DNA of 64,000 nt from Pandoraea anhela. GTDB taxonomy: Bacteria; Pseudomonadota; Gammaproteobacteria; Burkholderiales; Burkholderiaceae. A program made the position numbers and the translations under genes. Within the stretch, counting starts at the first letter, position 1; each line of letters opens with the position of its first letter. Of this stretch, positions 47,041 to 56,000 are shown in pieces. Below the pieces are notes generated by a model. It had not been told where the DNA came from. It ran no database searches and saw only the letters and a list, made by a program, of their open reading frames with translations. The stretch covers positions 248,001 to 312,000 of the forward strand of contig NZ_CABPSB010000001.1 in the NCBI RefSeq assembly GCF_902459655.1. The letters are read 5' to 3'.

Positions 47041-47215
47041 GGGCGAAATCCGGTAGGAAACGATTCGGCTCGAAAGCTAAATCACTATTTGTCATATGCT
47101 TATGACGATGAATTATATAGAAACGTCCGCCTTAGGAAAAGTCCCGCTTCGCCTGCGGATCCGCTTGCGCGGCAAGGGGAAAGGACAGTCGGCGGCAATG
47201 CGTAACCCGTCCGCC

Positions 47216-47245
47216 AAAAAGAAAACGGCACTCAATGAGTGCCGT
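47216..47245 (-). terminator. Rho-independent terminator of the CoA transferase gene
   Basis: A perfect 9-bp stem (ACGGCACTC at 47225-47233 with 47237-47245) has a 3-base loop. On the minus strand it is followed by TTTCTTTTT. It lies about 35 bases after the CoA transferase stop. Confidence 0.85.
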
Positions 47246-47279
47246 CAGAACGGAAAACGGGGCGGCGAACGGATGACGT

Positions 47280-48626
47280 CTACGTCCGACGTGACTTGCT
47301 GTTCGCGTTATTCGAAAGGGTCTGCGCGCCTTCCGCCTGAAGCTCGGCGAGGATGTCGCCGGTATGGGCGCCGGGCGCCGGCGGATCGAGCCTCGTCACC
47401 GGACTCCGCCCGTTCAGACGCACCGGCGAGACTATCGTGTGCGTGGTTTCTCCGCTGGGCAACACCATGGGGCGTACCCACCCCATATGCGCGACTTGCG
47501 GATCGGCCAGCACGCGCGAATAAGTGCTGATCGCCGTGCACGGCACGCCGACGGCGACCAATCGCGCCAGCCAGACGCCGCGATCTTCGAGTACGAACAC
47601 CGCTTCGAGGACGTCGCGCAATGCCGCCTGATGGCGCGCCCGTTCGCGCGCATTGCCAAACCGAGAATCGTCGAGCAGATCAACGCGATGCACCAGCGCA
47701 CAAATCGCCTGCCAGTGCGCCTGTCCGTCGAGATCCATGCCGAAATACCCATCGCGGGCGCGGAACGTCGGCCACGGCGCAGACGGGCCGCCGAAACGCT
47801 TCCCGTCCCGCTCGGCCTCGCCCTCCGTATCACGCTCGCCATCGGACGCGTCGCCCAGCCCCGAGGACACCTGACCGAGTCCGGCCCTCTCGGCGAGCGC
47901 CTGCCGTTGCCGCGTCGTCGCGGGCACGCCCTCGGCACCCGCTTGCCCCATGGCGGCCGCAGGCACCAGACCGGCCCGCTGCGACGCTTCGGCCCCGGCG
48001 TCGCCGGCGCGCAAGGCGGCAATGGCGAGAGTCGTGCCGAGCATGGGCACGTCGATGTGGACACCGACACCCTGCTGTTTCGCTGCCACGAGCGCTGCCG
48101 ACACCGAAAATGCCGCGTACAGTCCGGCGGCAAGATCGGCCACCGGCAGGTCGCGCGGCGGCTCTGCCCCGTTCGATGCTGCGCCGAACATACCTCGCAC
48201 CGCCTCGAGCGCGGGCATGCCCCCGGGCTGCGCCACCGAACGCGGGCCATCCTGACCGAAAGCGGAAATGGAAACGTAGACGAGATGCGGCTGAACGCCG
48301 GACAGCGCGTCGTAACCCAGTCCGGCGCGCGCCAGCGTGCCGGGCGGCAGGCATTCGATGACGACGTCCGCCCCGCGCACCAGCGTATGCGCGAGACTAC
48401 GGCCTTCGAGCGTGAGCAGATCCAGCGCGACGGAACGCTTGTTGCGCCGCAACCCCAGTTGCGTGGCTTCGCCGAGCGCGCTGTGATTCTCGTTGGAAAG
48501 GTCATCGACGGGCTCGTCGACCATGATGACATCAGCGCCCATATCGGCCAACAGCATGCCGCAATAGGCACCGGCCGCGCCGCGGCAGAACTCGATGACG
48601 CGGATCCCCGTGAGTGGTGCGTTCAA
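47280..48626 (-). CDS. CaiB/BaiF family CoA transferase
   Basis: Family III CoA transferases move CoA between carboxylic acids. The 448-residue protein starts MNAPLTGIRVIEFCRGAAGA at a TTG (48626) with AGGGG upstream; no ATG fits. PVADLAAGLYAAF near residue 170 includes the conserved aspartate that forms the acyl anhydride in formyl-CoA transferase. A hydrophilic insert of about 60 residues (near 232-292, rich in Gly, Glu and Asp) interrupts the family core. Substrate and pathway are unknown; no acyl-CoA dehydrogenase or thiolase is adjacent. A strong terminator follows. Confidence 0.88.
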   Translation of the reverse strand: MNAPLTGIRVIEFCRGAAGAYCGMLLADMGADVIMVDEPVDDLSNENHSALGEATQLGLRRNKRSVALDLLTLEGRSLAHTLVRGADVVIECLPPGTLARAGLGYDALSGVQPHLVYVSISAFGQDGPRSVAQPGGMPALEAVRGMFGAASNGAEPPRDLPVADLAAGLYAAFSVSAALVAAKQQGVGVHIDVPMLGTTLAIAALRAGDAGAEASQRAGLVPAAAMGQAGAEGVPATTRQRQALAERAGLGQVSSGLGDASDGERDTEGEAERDGKRFGGPSAPWPTFRARDGYFGMDLDGQAHWQAICALVHRVDLLDDSRFGNARERARHQAALRDVLEAVFVLEDRGVWLARLVAVGVPCTAISTYSRVLADPQVAHMGWVRPMVLPSGETTHTIVSPVRLNGRSPVTRLDPPAPGAHTGDILAELQAEGAQTLSNNANSKSRRT

Positions 48627-48872
48627 TATCTGGCCCCTATTTGCCTGACGGTCTTTTGTTGTTTTCAACCCTTGGCAACCGTCTGACGCGGCGTTGACCG
48701 GATTCTAGAACAGTTACTCCACGCCGGTCACTACGAAAAAATGGCGGTTCGATGCCGCGTTGCCCCCGGGCAACAGGCGCGGTGCGAATCAGCCGATTGT
48801 CCGCAAAAAGGCCGCCGGGACATACGCCTGACATGGACTGTCTGGCGCATGCCCGCCTGCGCACGTCGGGCG

Positions 48873-49850
48873 TCAGAGCCAGCCGGCCTTCCGAAATTTG
48901 AAGAACAGCAGCACATCGATGACGATCATGATCGCGATACAGGCCGGATAACCGTAATGAAGCTTCAATTCGGGGATATCGTCGAAGTTCATCCCGTAGA
49001 TCCCGGCAATCATCGTCGGCACGGCGAAAAGCGCCGCGAACGAGCCCAGGCGCTTCGTCGTTTCGTTCTCCGAGAGCGAGATCATGCCGAGATTGACGGA
49101 CAGCGCGGTGGTCACCATTTCCCGGAGCAGGTCGATGTTTTTCGTGATGCGCTGAAGATGGTCGAAAACGTCGCGGAAGTACTCCTGCATGCCGCCGCAA
49201 AGCTTGGGCGCCATCGCCCCGAACAGCTTGCTCACCGCTTCCATCAGCGGCACGCAAGCGTGTTGCAGCGTGATGAGCCGACGCTTGAGCTGATACAGAT
49301 CCTCGATGATCGCGCGTCCCTTGGAAGGCGCGTTCGGCGTGAAGATCTGCTCCTCGATGGCTTCGAGTTGCGCTTCGAGATCGTCGAATACCGGGAAGTA
49401 GCTATCGACGATGGCATCCATCAGGGCGTAGAGCACGAAGATCGAGCCCTGACGCAGCAGATGCGGCTCCTTCTCGGCCCGGGCGCGTACCGCGCCCAGC
49501 CCTTGCGTGGCGTTCGAGCGCACCGACAGCACGTAGTTGTGCCCCGCGAAAATCGCCACTTCACCGAGGGAGAAATCCCCGGCCTCGTCCTTGTTGAGTA
49601 CATGAAGCACGGCGAAGAGCGAGTCGCCGTACTGTTCGATTTTCGGCCGCTGATGACCGTGCTGCGCATCTTCGACGGCAAGGTCGTGCAGGCCGAATTC
49701 ATGTTGCATCTGCGCCAGCTCGCCCGGGCCCGGGTCTTTTAGCGCCACCCAGACGAAACAATGCGGTCGCTCGAGGTAATCCGAGATCTCGTCGGGATGC
49801 AGATCGGCAATCTTGCGGCCATCCTCATAGGCCACGCAATTCACTAGCAT
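48873..49850 (-). CDS. corA: Magnesium/cobalt transporter CorA
   Basis: This 325-residue CorA channel has a large cytoplasmic N-terminal domain, long coiled stalk helix (about 150-260) and two C-terminal membrane helices. The hallmark GMN motif (GIYGMNFDD) lies near residue 284 at the pore entrance. It starts at ATG 49850 with AGGAAG upstream. CorA is the main constitutive magnesium importer in many bacteria. It is probably transcribed alone, 84 bases from the Pat-like gene. Confidence 0.95.
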   Translation of the reverse strand: MLVNCVAYEDGRKIADLHPDEISDYLERPHCFVWVALKDPGPGELAQMQHEFGLHDLAVEDAQHGHQRPKIEQYGDSLFAVLHVLNKDEAGDFSLGEVAIFAGHNYVLSVRSNATQGLGAVRARAEKEPHLLRQGSIFVLYALMDAIVDSYFPVFDDLEAQLEAIEEQIFTPNAPSKGRAIIEDLYQLKRRLITLQHACVPLMEAVSKLFGAMAPKLCGGMQEYFRDVFDHLQRITKNIDLLREMVTTALSVNLGMISLSENETTKRLGSFAALFAVPTMIAGIYGMNFDDIPELKLHYGYPACIAIMIVIDVLLFFKFRKAGWL

Positions 49851-49934
49851 TCGTCTTCCTGGTCGAGGCGGCCGCCCTGCCCCGCGAGCAAACGCCGGGC
49901 GCAGCGGGCAGCACAGCCGCCATTGCCGCGACCG

Positions 49935-52640
49935 TCACACCGTGCGTGTCTCCCGCGCCTGCGCCGTCTGTTGCAGCGGCAGCCGGATATGAAGAATGCC
50001 CGCCTCCATTTCCTTGTCTTCGACAAAGCCGAGGTGACGGGCGAGTGTCAGCATACGCGTATTTGCCGAGAGCACATAGCCGATGAGTTCCCCGGTGCCT
50101 CGTTTGCGACTGTAATCGACGATGTGCTCCATGAGCGCACGCCCCAGCCCTCGCCCCTGCGCGGCCGGAATCACCGTCACCGCGAACTCGGCGACCGTGT
50201 TGTCCGGATCGGCCAGCGCCTGCACCACGCCGAGCAACCGCGTCTGCCCCGTCTCGTCCTGCTCCGTCGCGACGAACGTCATCGCCCGGTCGTAATCGAT
50301 CTGCGTCACACGCGCCATCTGCGAGTGCGACAACTCCTTGATGAGCCCGAAGTAGCGAAACTGCACGTCCTGCGGCGTGAGCGTGTGGAAGAACGCGTTA
50401 TAGGCCGGCTCGTCCTCAGGCCGGATCGGACGCACTCGCACCGGCTTGCCGCCGGCATCCACCGTGCTCTCCAGTTCTTGCGGATACGGTGCGATCGACA
50501 GTCTGCCGTGCCCCGGCACGGCAGGCGCTCGCGCCACGATGCGCGCGTCGAGCGCGAGCACGCCGTGCGCGTCCGCGAACAGCGGATTGATATCGAGTTC
50601 CGCGATTTCCGGCACGTCGCACACGAGTTGCGAGAGCTTCACCAGCGTCAGGTAGATCGCTTCGTGATCGGCCGCCGGACGGTTGCGATAGCCCGCCAGC
50701 AGTTTCGATACCCGCGCTCGCGCCACCATGTCGCGCGCGAGATTCAGGTTCAGCGGCGGCAAACCGATGGTGCGATCCGCGATGACCTCGACCGCCGTGC
50801 CGCCCTGCCCGAACAGCAGCACCGGCCCGAAAACGTTATCGGTCGCCACACCGACGATCAGCTCGAAAGCCTCCGCCCCGTTGGCCATGCGTTGCACCGA
50901 ATAGCCGGTCACGCGCGCGCCGGGCTTCGCCGCCAGCGCGCGCTTGCGAATCTGGCGCGCCGCCTCGGTCGCCTGCTCCGCCGTTTCGATATTGAGAACG
51001 ACGCCGCCGACATCCGACTTGTGCGTGATATCGGGTGAAATCAGTTTGACGGCGACCGGAAAGCCGATGCCCTTCGCCAGTTCGCCCGCAAGCTCCGGCG
51101 TCTCGGCAACGAGCGTCTCGACGACCGGAATGCCGTAGGCGGCCAGCACGCCCTTCGCTTCCGGCTCGGTCAGCAACGCCCGCCCCTCGCGCATGGCGCT
51201 GTCGACGATCGCCCGCACACGCGCCACATCGGGCGCAAAGCCCGGCGGAATGGACGGCGGCGTTTCCATGAGCAGCGCCTGGTTGCGGCGATAGTTCACG
51301 GCTTCGAGGAACGCGCGCGCAGCGTTCTCCGGGGTGTCGTAGGTAGGCAATCCGGCTTCCCGACAGATGCGACGCGCCCGCTCGGCCGTCTCGCCGCCCA
51401 ACCAGCAAGTGAAAACGTTTTTCGACGGCTTCGGCAATGCGGCGAGCGCGGTTGCGACATCGAGACTCGGCATGACGGCGGTAGGTGCCTGAATGAACAG
51501 CACCGCCGCCGTCTCAGGGTCGTCGCACAAGGCCGCGAGCGTTGCCGTGTAACGTTCGAGATCCGCGTCGCCCCCGATATCGACCGGATTGACGCGGCCC
51601 AGCGTCTTCGGCAGCGCGGCGTCAAGCGCTTCGCGCGTCCTGTCGTTCAGATGAGCGAGCTTGCCGCCTTCGAGCACGAGGGCGTCGGTCGCCATCACCC
51701 CCGCGCCGCCCCCATTGGTCATGATCGAGAGCTTGTCGCCGGTGAAAGGACGCAACCGCGCGAGCGTCTCGACCGCGGCAAACAATTCGTCGGTCGTATC
51801 CACGCGCAGCATGCCGGCACGACGGATGGCTGCATCGTAGACGTCGTCCGACCCGGCGAGCGCCCCCGTGTGCGACGCCGCCGCCTGGGCCCCTTCGGGC
51901 ACCCGTCCCGACTTGATGACGACGACCGGCTTGTTACGCGCGGCGGCCCGCGCGGCGGACATGAACTTGCGAGCGTCGCGAATCGATTCCATGTACATCA
52001 GAATCGCATCCGTGCCCGGGTCGCTGGCGAGGTAGTCGAGCATGTCGCCGAAGTCCACATCGGCGCTGTCGCCCATCGACACGAAGTGGGAGAAACCGAT
52101 TTCGCGCGCATCGGCCCAGTCGAGCACCGCGGTCGTGAGCGCTCCCGATTGGGAGACGAACGCGAGCTTGCCCGCGCGCGCGCCCATGTGCGCGAAGCTC
52201 GCGTTAAGGCCGATGCCAGGACTCAGCAACCCGATACAGTTCGGCCCGAGAACACGCAGCACGTGCGGCTTCGCGTTCCTGAGCATGCGGTCCTGCAACG
52301 TCACGCCGTGACGATCCTTCTCGCGCGCGAGCCCGGAGGTCAGCACGACCACGGCTCGCGTGCCGCGTTCACCGAGGTCCCTGATGAGATCGGGCACGGT
52401 CGATGGCGGCGTGCAGATCACCGCGAGATCGGGCGCCTGCGGCAAGTCGCCGACGTCGCGGTAGCACTTCAGGCCGGCCAGCGTCGAATACTTCGGGTTG
52501 ACCGGGTAAATGTCGCCCTTGAAGCCCCCGTCGACGACGTTTTGCAGCACAGTCGTTCCAACACGACGTTCGCGGTTGGACGCGCCGATCACGGCGACCG
52601 ATTTCGGCTGAAACATCTGGCTGAGGTTACGGGTGGTCAT
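49935..52640 (-). CDS. Pat-like protein lysine acetyltransferase (NDP-forming acyl-CoA synthetase plus GNAT)
   Basis: The 901-residue protein joins a CoA-binding domain (PKSVAVIGASNRERRVG), a succinyl-CoA synthetase-like region, an ATP-grasp domain (from about residue 480) and a C-terminal GNAT domain (VRVRPIRPEDEPAY near 730; AQGRGLGRALM near 845). This is the layout of YfiQ/Pat, which acetylates enzymes such as acetyl-CoA synthetase to shut off their activity. The segment ASHTGALAG near residue 258 keeps a histidine where E. coli YfiQ has lost it, so some catalytic activity of the synthetase half cannot be excluded. The ribosome-binding site is GGAG. Confidence 0.9.
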   Translation of the reverse strand: MTTRNLSQMFQPKSVAVIGASNRERRVGTTVLQNVVDGGFKGDIYPVNPKYSTLAGLKCYRDVGDLPQAPDLAVICTPPSTVPDLIRDLGERGTRAVVVLTSGLAREKDRHGVTLQDRMLRNAKPHVLRVLGPNCIGLLSPGIGLNASFAHMGARAGKLAFVSQSGALTTAVLDWADAREIGFSHFVSMGDSADVDFGDMLDYLASDPGTDAILMYMESIRDARKFMSAARAAARNKPVVVIKSGRVPEGAQAAASHTGALAGSDDVYDAAIRRAGMLRVDTTDELFAAVETLARLRPFTGDKLSIMTNGGGAGVMATDALVLEGGKLAHLNDRTREALDAALPKTLGRVNPVDIGGDADLERYTATLAALCDDPETAAVLFIQAPTAVMPSLDVATALAALPKPSKNVFTCWLGGETAERARRICREAGLPTYDTPENAARAFLEAVNYRRNQALLMETPPSIPPGFAPDVARVRAIVDSAMREGRALLTEPEAKGVLAAYGIPVVETLVAETPELAGELAKGIGFPVAVKLISPDITHKSDVGGVVLNIETAEQATEAARQIRKRALAAKPGARVTGYSVQRMANGAEAFELIVGVATDNVFGPVLLFGQGGTAVEVIADRTIGLPPLNLNLARDMVARARVSKLLAGYRNRPAADHEAIYLTLVKLSQLVCDVPEIAELDINPLFADAHGVLALDARIVARAPAVPGHGRLSIAPYPQELESTVDAGGKPVRVRPIRPEDEPAYNAFFHTLTPQDVQFRYFGLIKELSHSQMARVTQIDYDRAMTFVATEQDETGQTRLLGVVQALADPDNTVAEFAVTVIPAAQGRGLGRALMEHIVDYSRKRGTGELIGYVLSANTRMLTLARHLGFVEDKEMEAGILHIRLPLQQTAQARETRTV

Positions 52641-52673
52641 AGCGGCTCCGGGGGGATGGTGAGCAAGACAGGC

Positions 52674-52709
52674 GAACGCGCGCGCCGGCGTGTTCCGGTG
52701 CGCGCGTTC
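52674..52709. repeat. Long hairpin between dps and the Pat-like gene
   Basis: A 15-bp stem (14 Watson-Crick pairs and one G-T) closes a 6-base loop. It lies after the dps stop and 34 bases before the Pat-like ATG on the same strand. No T-run follows, so it may be a weak dps terminator or a leader structure. Confidence 0.5.
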
Positions 52710-52840
52710 GTCGGTGGCCGACGCGACTCGGTCGGCTCAGCAATGGCATGTAGCAGCAATGGAACGGGGGCCTGCCAAATCCCCGGTCCCACCGCGACGG
52801 CACATGGTGCAGGCACCCGAACGGCTGCCCGGCAACGTCG

Positions 52841-53326
52841 TCATTCGCCGCGCAGGTGCGCTTCGACCTTCCACAGGTGATCGTCGACACCGCGCGAGAT
52901 TTCGGTGAAGACGTCCGACGTGGTCGCGTCGCCGATTTCAGCCGACGCATCGATCAGCCCGCGAATGATTTCACCGTAGGCGGCGAGCGCTTCGGCCAGC
53001 GCAGCCGCGTGATCGAGACCTCGCTTGAACTCGTTCTTGTAGGTCGGCAGTTCGGTCTTCTGCGCCACCGTCTGCACGCGACCGTCAGCCACGCCGCCCA
53101 GCGCCACCAGACGCTCGGCACACAGATCGGCCCACTCGATGGCGGCGTTGTACACCTCATCGAACAGCAAGTGCAGCTCGATGAAACCCGGCCCGTGGAC
53201 GTTCCAGTGCGCCTGCTTCGCCTGACGCTGCACATCGATGCCGTTGAGCAGCCCGCGACCCAGCAGATTGACCGATTCGGTACGAATCTTTTCACCAAGG
53301 GTGTTACGCGTATGATTCAGAGCCAT
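52841..53326 (-). CDS. dps: DNA-protecting ferritin-like protein Dps
   Basis: The 161-residue Dps protein forms dodecamers that bind DNA and store iron, protecting cells in starvation and oxidative stress. The ferroxidase residues are in KQAHWNVHGPGF (His) near residue 38 and LHLLFDEVYN (Asp/Glu) near 52, as in the family. It starts at ATG 53326. A short 7-bp hairpin (GGCGACC, 53345-53362) lies in its leader. HdeD, another stress protein, is encoded just upstream on the same strand. Confidence 0.93.
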   Translation of the reverse strand: MALNHTRNTLGEKIRTESVNLLGRGLLNGIDVQRQAKQAHWNVHGPGFIELHLLFDEVYNAAIEWADLCAERLVALGGVADGRVQTVAQKTELPTYKNEFKRGLDHAAALAEALAAYGEIIRGLIDASAEIGDATTSDVFTEISRGVDDHLWKVEAHLRGE

Positions 53327-53458
53327 TTGACACTCCTGACGTCAGGCGACCCGCAGGTCGCCGAGGGGGGGAAGCCGTCGGCATCGGGCGCCGGCCTGTA
53401 GACCGGTCCCGTGCGGACGAAGGGAAACGTTGACGACTTCGTTTGGATAACGAATCGA

Positions 53459-54031
53459 TTACGACCTGAGATGCCCCGACGGCGCGGGCGACACACCGTG
53501 CCCGGCGCCGCGCAGCTTAACGCCGGCCACGGCCAGCAGCACGCCCCAGATGATGGCCCACGACCCGATGGCCCAGATCAGCGCAAGCGCACCGGCGCCC
53601 GGTTGCCACATGATGAATACGGCAAACAGGATGCTGAACACACCGGACAGAATGACCCACAGTTCGCCCTTGATCTCGCGACGCAGCGCGATGCCGGCGG
53701 CCACCTGCAATACACCGGTGACGAAACTCCAGGCCACGATATAGATCAGCAACGCCACGGCGGTCAACGCCGGGTTGAGATAAGTCAGGACTCCGATAAC
53801 AATGCCCGCGATGCCTTGCAGCAGCGGCAGCCACCAATCGGCATGCTCCTGGCGCGCGCTCCAAGCGCCGCCGAGCGAAAAGATCCCGTCAACGAACGAA
53901 AACGCGCCGAAACAAAGCACCAGCACGGCAAGCGTTACGCCGGGTAACGCAAAGGCCGCAATCCCGAAGATCACGGCCAACACGCCGCGCAGCACAAGCA
54001 ACCACCAGTATTTCGACAGAAGTCTGAGCAT
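53459..54031 (-). CDS. HdeD family acid-resistance membrane protein
   Basis: The 190-residue protein has six membrane helices and opens LLSKYWWLLVLRGVLAVIFGI, the repeated HdeD signature (DUF308). In enterobacteria HdeD contributes to acid resistance at high cell density. It ends 132 bases upstream of dps, with a promoter likely between, so the two stress genes may be regulated separately. The basic tail (APSGHLRS) is cytoplasmic. Confidence 0.9.
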   Translation of the reverse strand: MLRLLSKYWWLLVLRGVLAVIFGIAAFALPGVTLAVLVLCFGAFSFVDGIFSLGGAWSARQEHADWWLPLLQGIAGIVIGVLTYLNPALTAVALLIYIVAWSFVTGVLQVAAGIALRREIKGELWVILSGVFSILFAVFIMWQPGAGALALIWAIGSWAIIWGVLLAVAGVKLRGAGHGVSPAPSGHLRS

Positions 54032-54289
54032 GGCATCCCTCTCGTGAAATATCCGCAGGTAGCGAATACGGGCGACTGACGGCCTATCACATGTTTGACG
54101 TGAGTGGGCGCCCGATGCGCGTCAAGAGGTCATTCTAGAGACGGCTGCGAGGTGAGATCAAGTGAAATATGCACGAATGCTTTTGCCATCGACAGCCGCT
54201 TTGACGTGCGTCATCCCGCTGTCGATTTGTTGCACCGCTGACCTGACGGCACTTCGGGCACCGATGCTTGTGCAACGCCGGCGAACTTC

Positions 54290-54344
54290 CTGCGAACCGC
54301 CTGTGAGCCCGCTGCGAGCCCGCTGTGAGCCCGCTATGAGCGTG
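54290..54344. repeat. 11-bp direct repeats upstream of the pilus operon
   Basis: Five consecutive 11-base units follow a CTGTGAGCCCG-like pattern (54290, 54301, 54312, 54323, 54334), the outer ones degenerate. Eleven bases is close to one DNA helical turn, so any protein bound to them would sit on one face. Confidence 0.65.
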
Positions 54345-54622
54345 ATGTGAGGCCCCTGCCAGCACTGCGGCATGGCGTCGCATCGCGCCACGTCACCGCT
54401 CGATCATGACACCCGACCTGCGCCGTCGTGCGCACTGCGTCATGGGAAAACGTGCGCGTTGCGCGTATATCTCCGACACCCGCCGAGCGGCATTCCCCAG
54501 GGATATTGGGATCATTCCGAAAGTGCATTTATCGGTCGTATTTCGGGCAAATGCATTCATAAACTACGTAAAAAGCGTCCGAAACCGAGTGCGTGAACGG
54601 GCGTGATGCGCACGTAATCTGA

Positions 54623-54635
54623 ACGTTAATAACGT
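54623..54635. promoter_or_regulatory. Palindrome 55 bases before the pilus operon
   Basis: ACGTTA-A-TAACGT is a perfect inverted repeat. Its left half is part of the 12-mer ATCTGAACGTTA (54617-54628), which also occurs upstream of the lipoprotein gene. A regulator binding site is plausible. Confidence 0.45.
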
Positions 54636-54689
54636 AGTCCCCACAGTAGAACATCATCTCTTCAAATAGGACTCCAAAGGAGAATCATC

Positions 54690-55217
54690 ATGAACCGACC
54701 GTTGGTTTGTCTGGCCTTCACCGGCATCGTCGCGGCACTCACGCACGGCGGCCCGTCGCACGCCGCCGTCTACTCGAATGGCTCGGCAACCGCGCAGATG
54801 CGGGTGCAGCTGACCATTCTGCCCGGCTGTACCATCGCCGCCACGCCCATGACATTCAACGCCGTGCAAGGTTCGGCGACCGGCCCGGTGGCGAGCACGT
54901 CGTCGCTCACGGTCGTCTGCACGGCGTCCACGGGATACAACATCGGCCTGAATGCCGGGACCGTGCCGAATTCCACCGAGACGAACCGGCTGCTGGCCGG
55001 CACGCTCACCGGCAACACCACGACGATTCCGTTCGGCCTGTTCCAGGATGCCAACTACGCCACGCCGTGGGGCAACACGCAGGGCTCGAACACGCTGAGC
55101 GACTCGGGCACCGGGGTGGTCAAGACCTACACGGTCTACGGTCAGGCGACGCTCTCGGCCACCATGCCGGCACCGGACGTCTATTCCTCTACGGTGACGG
55201 CAACCGTCTACTTCTGA
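54690..55217 (+). CDS. Csu-type pilus major subunit (spore coat U domain)
   Basis: The 175-residue protein has a signal peptide ending near GGPSHA-AVYS. One spore coat U domain follows: an N-terminal hydrophobic motif (MRVQLTILPGCTI), two cysteines and a C-terminal beta strand (YSSTVTATVYF). This domain defines pilins of the archaic (sigma) chaperone-usher systems such as CsuA/B of Acinetobacter. The start ATG 54690 has an AAAGGAG site. It is the first gene of the operon, as in csuA/B. Pili of this type mediate attachment to dry abiotic surfaces. Confidence 0.9.
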   Translation: MNRPLVCLAFTGIVAALTHGGPSHAAVYSNGSATAQMRVQLTILPGCTIAATPMTFNAVQGSATGPVASTSSLTVVCTASTGYNIGLNAGTVPNSTETNRLLAGTLTGNTTTIPFGLFQDANYATPWGNTQGSNTLSDSGTGVVKTYTVYGQATLSATMPAPDVYSSTVTATVYF

Positions 55218-55232
55218 CGCATCGGGTCCATC

Positions 55233-56000
55233 ATGACGATCAAGAGTCCCGCGAGACCCGTCGTCCGGCGACCTGCGGCATACGCCTACGGCGGCGCGTT
55301 CGTCGCGTTGCTCACGCTTTGCGTGACCGACGGCAACGGGGCGACGCTGCAAGTCTCGCCCGTCATCGTCAACATTCTTCCCTCGCAGCCCGCCACCACA
55401 CTGACGCTCGGCAATTCCGGCGACCTGCCGATTCACGGCCAACTGCGGCTTTATGCGTGGACGCAGCGCAACGGCGACAACGTGCTCACGCCCACGCAGG
55501 CCCTCATCGCCAGTCCGCCTATCTTGCGCATCGAGCCTGGCGAGCGTCAGATCGTGCGGCTCGTGCACGTGGCGCGCAAGCCCGACGGCAACGAACAGAG
55601 CTACCGGCTACTGGTGGACGAACTGCCGTCGGCCGAGGCTACGCCCTCGGACGGCGTGTCCATTCGTCTGCGATATTCGCTGCCGGTGTTCGTACAGACG
55701 AGCCATTCGCGCGCCCCGTCGCTGCATTTCGACGTGCGTATGGCGCAAGGCGAACTGGAAGTGCGTAACGACGGTGAGCGACACGCGCAGCTCGGCGCAA
55801 CGCGGGTGCTCGATGCGTCCGGGCGTAGCGTCGAGCTCACGCGCGGACTGCTCGGCTACGTGCTCGCGGGGCAGTCACGTCGCTTCGCCGTGCGCTGGCC
55901 GGCCGGTGCACCGCCCGTCGCCCCGTTCACGGTGGAATCGCGCATCGACGCGGTGCCGATGCGCTTTGCCGCAGACGTCGCATCGGATGGCGAGCGTTAG
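55233..56000 (+). CDS. Periplasmic pilus chaperone (CsuC-like)
   Basis: The 255-residue protein starts 15 bases after the major subunit. It has a long signal peptide (residues 1-37, then ATLQVSPVIVNI) and a two-domain immunoglobulin-like chaperone fold. The conserved stretch ERQIVRLVHVARKPDGNEQSYRLLVDELP is the pilin-binding G1 and F1 region. Archaic chaperones are longer at the G1 end than FimC, in keeping with this length. Its last bases overlap the start of the usher gene. Confidence 0.88.
   Translation: MTIKSPARPVVRRPAAYAYGGAFVALLTLCVTDGNGATLQVSPVIVNILPSQPATTLTLGNSGDLPIHGQLRLYAWTQRNGDNVLTPTQALIASPPILRIEPGERQIVRLVHVARKPDGNEQSYRLLVDELPSAEATPSDGVSIRLRYSLPVFVQTSHSRAPSLHFDVRMAQGELEVRNDGERHAQLGATRVLDASGRSVELTRGLLGYVLAGQSRRFAVRWPAGAPPVAPFTVESRIDAVPMRFAADVASDGER

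Larger units (their letters stand above)
54032..54689. other. 658-bp intergenic region before the Csu-type pilus operon
   Basis: The spacer lies between hdeD (minus) and the first pilus gene (plus). It holds an 11-bp direct-repeat array (54290-54344), a perfect 13-bp palindrome (54623-54635) and an A/T-rich stretch (54500-54600). The probable pilus promoter lies in the last 100 bases, ahead of AAAGGAGAATCATC and the ATG. No gene of its own is supported; several short open frames here lack ribosome-binding sites. Confidence 0.6.

Noticed and set aside
48780-48820. Looked like part of a tRNA T-arm
   Set aside because: No cloverleaf, anticodon arm or CCA-end pairing can be drawn.
54290-54344. 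Repeat array considered as a CRISPR
   Set aside because: Units are 11 bases, adjacent, and there are no spacers or cas genes.
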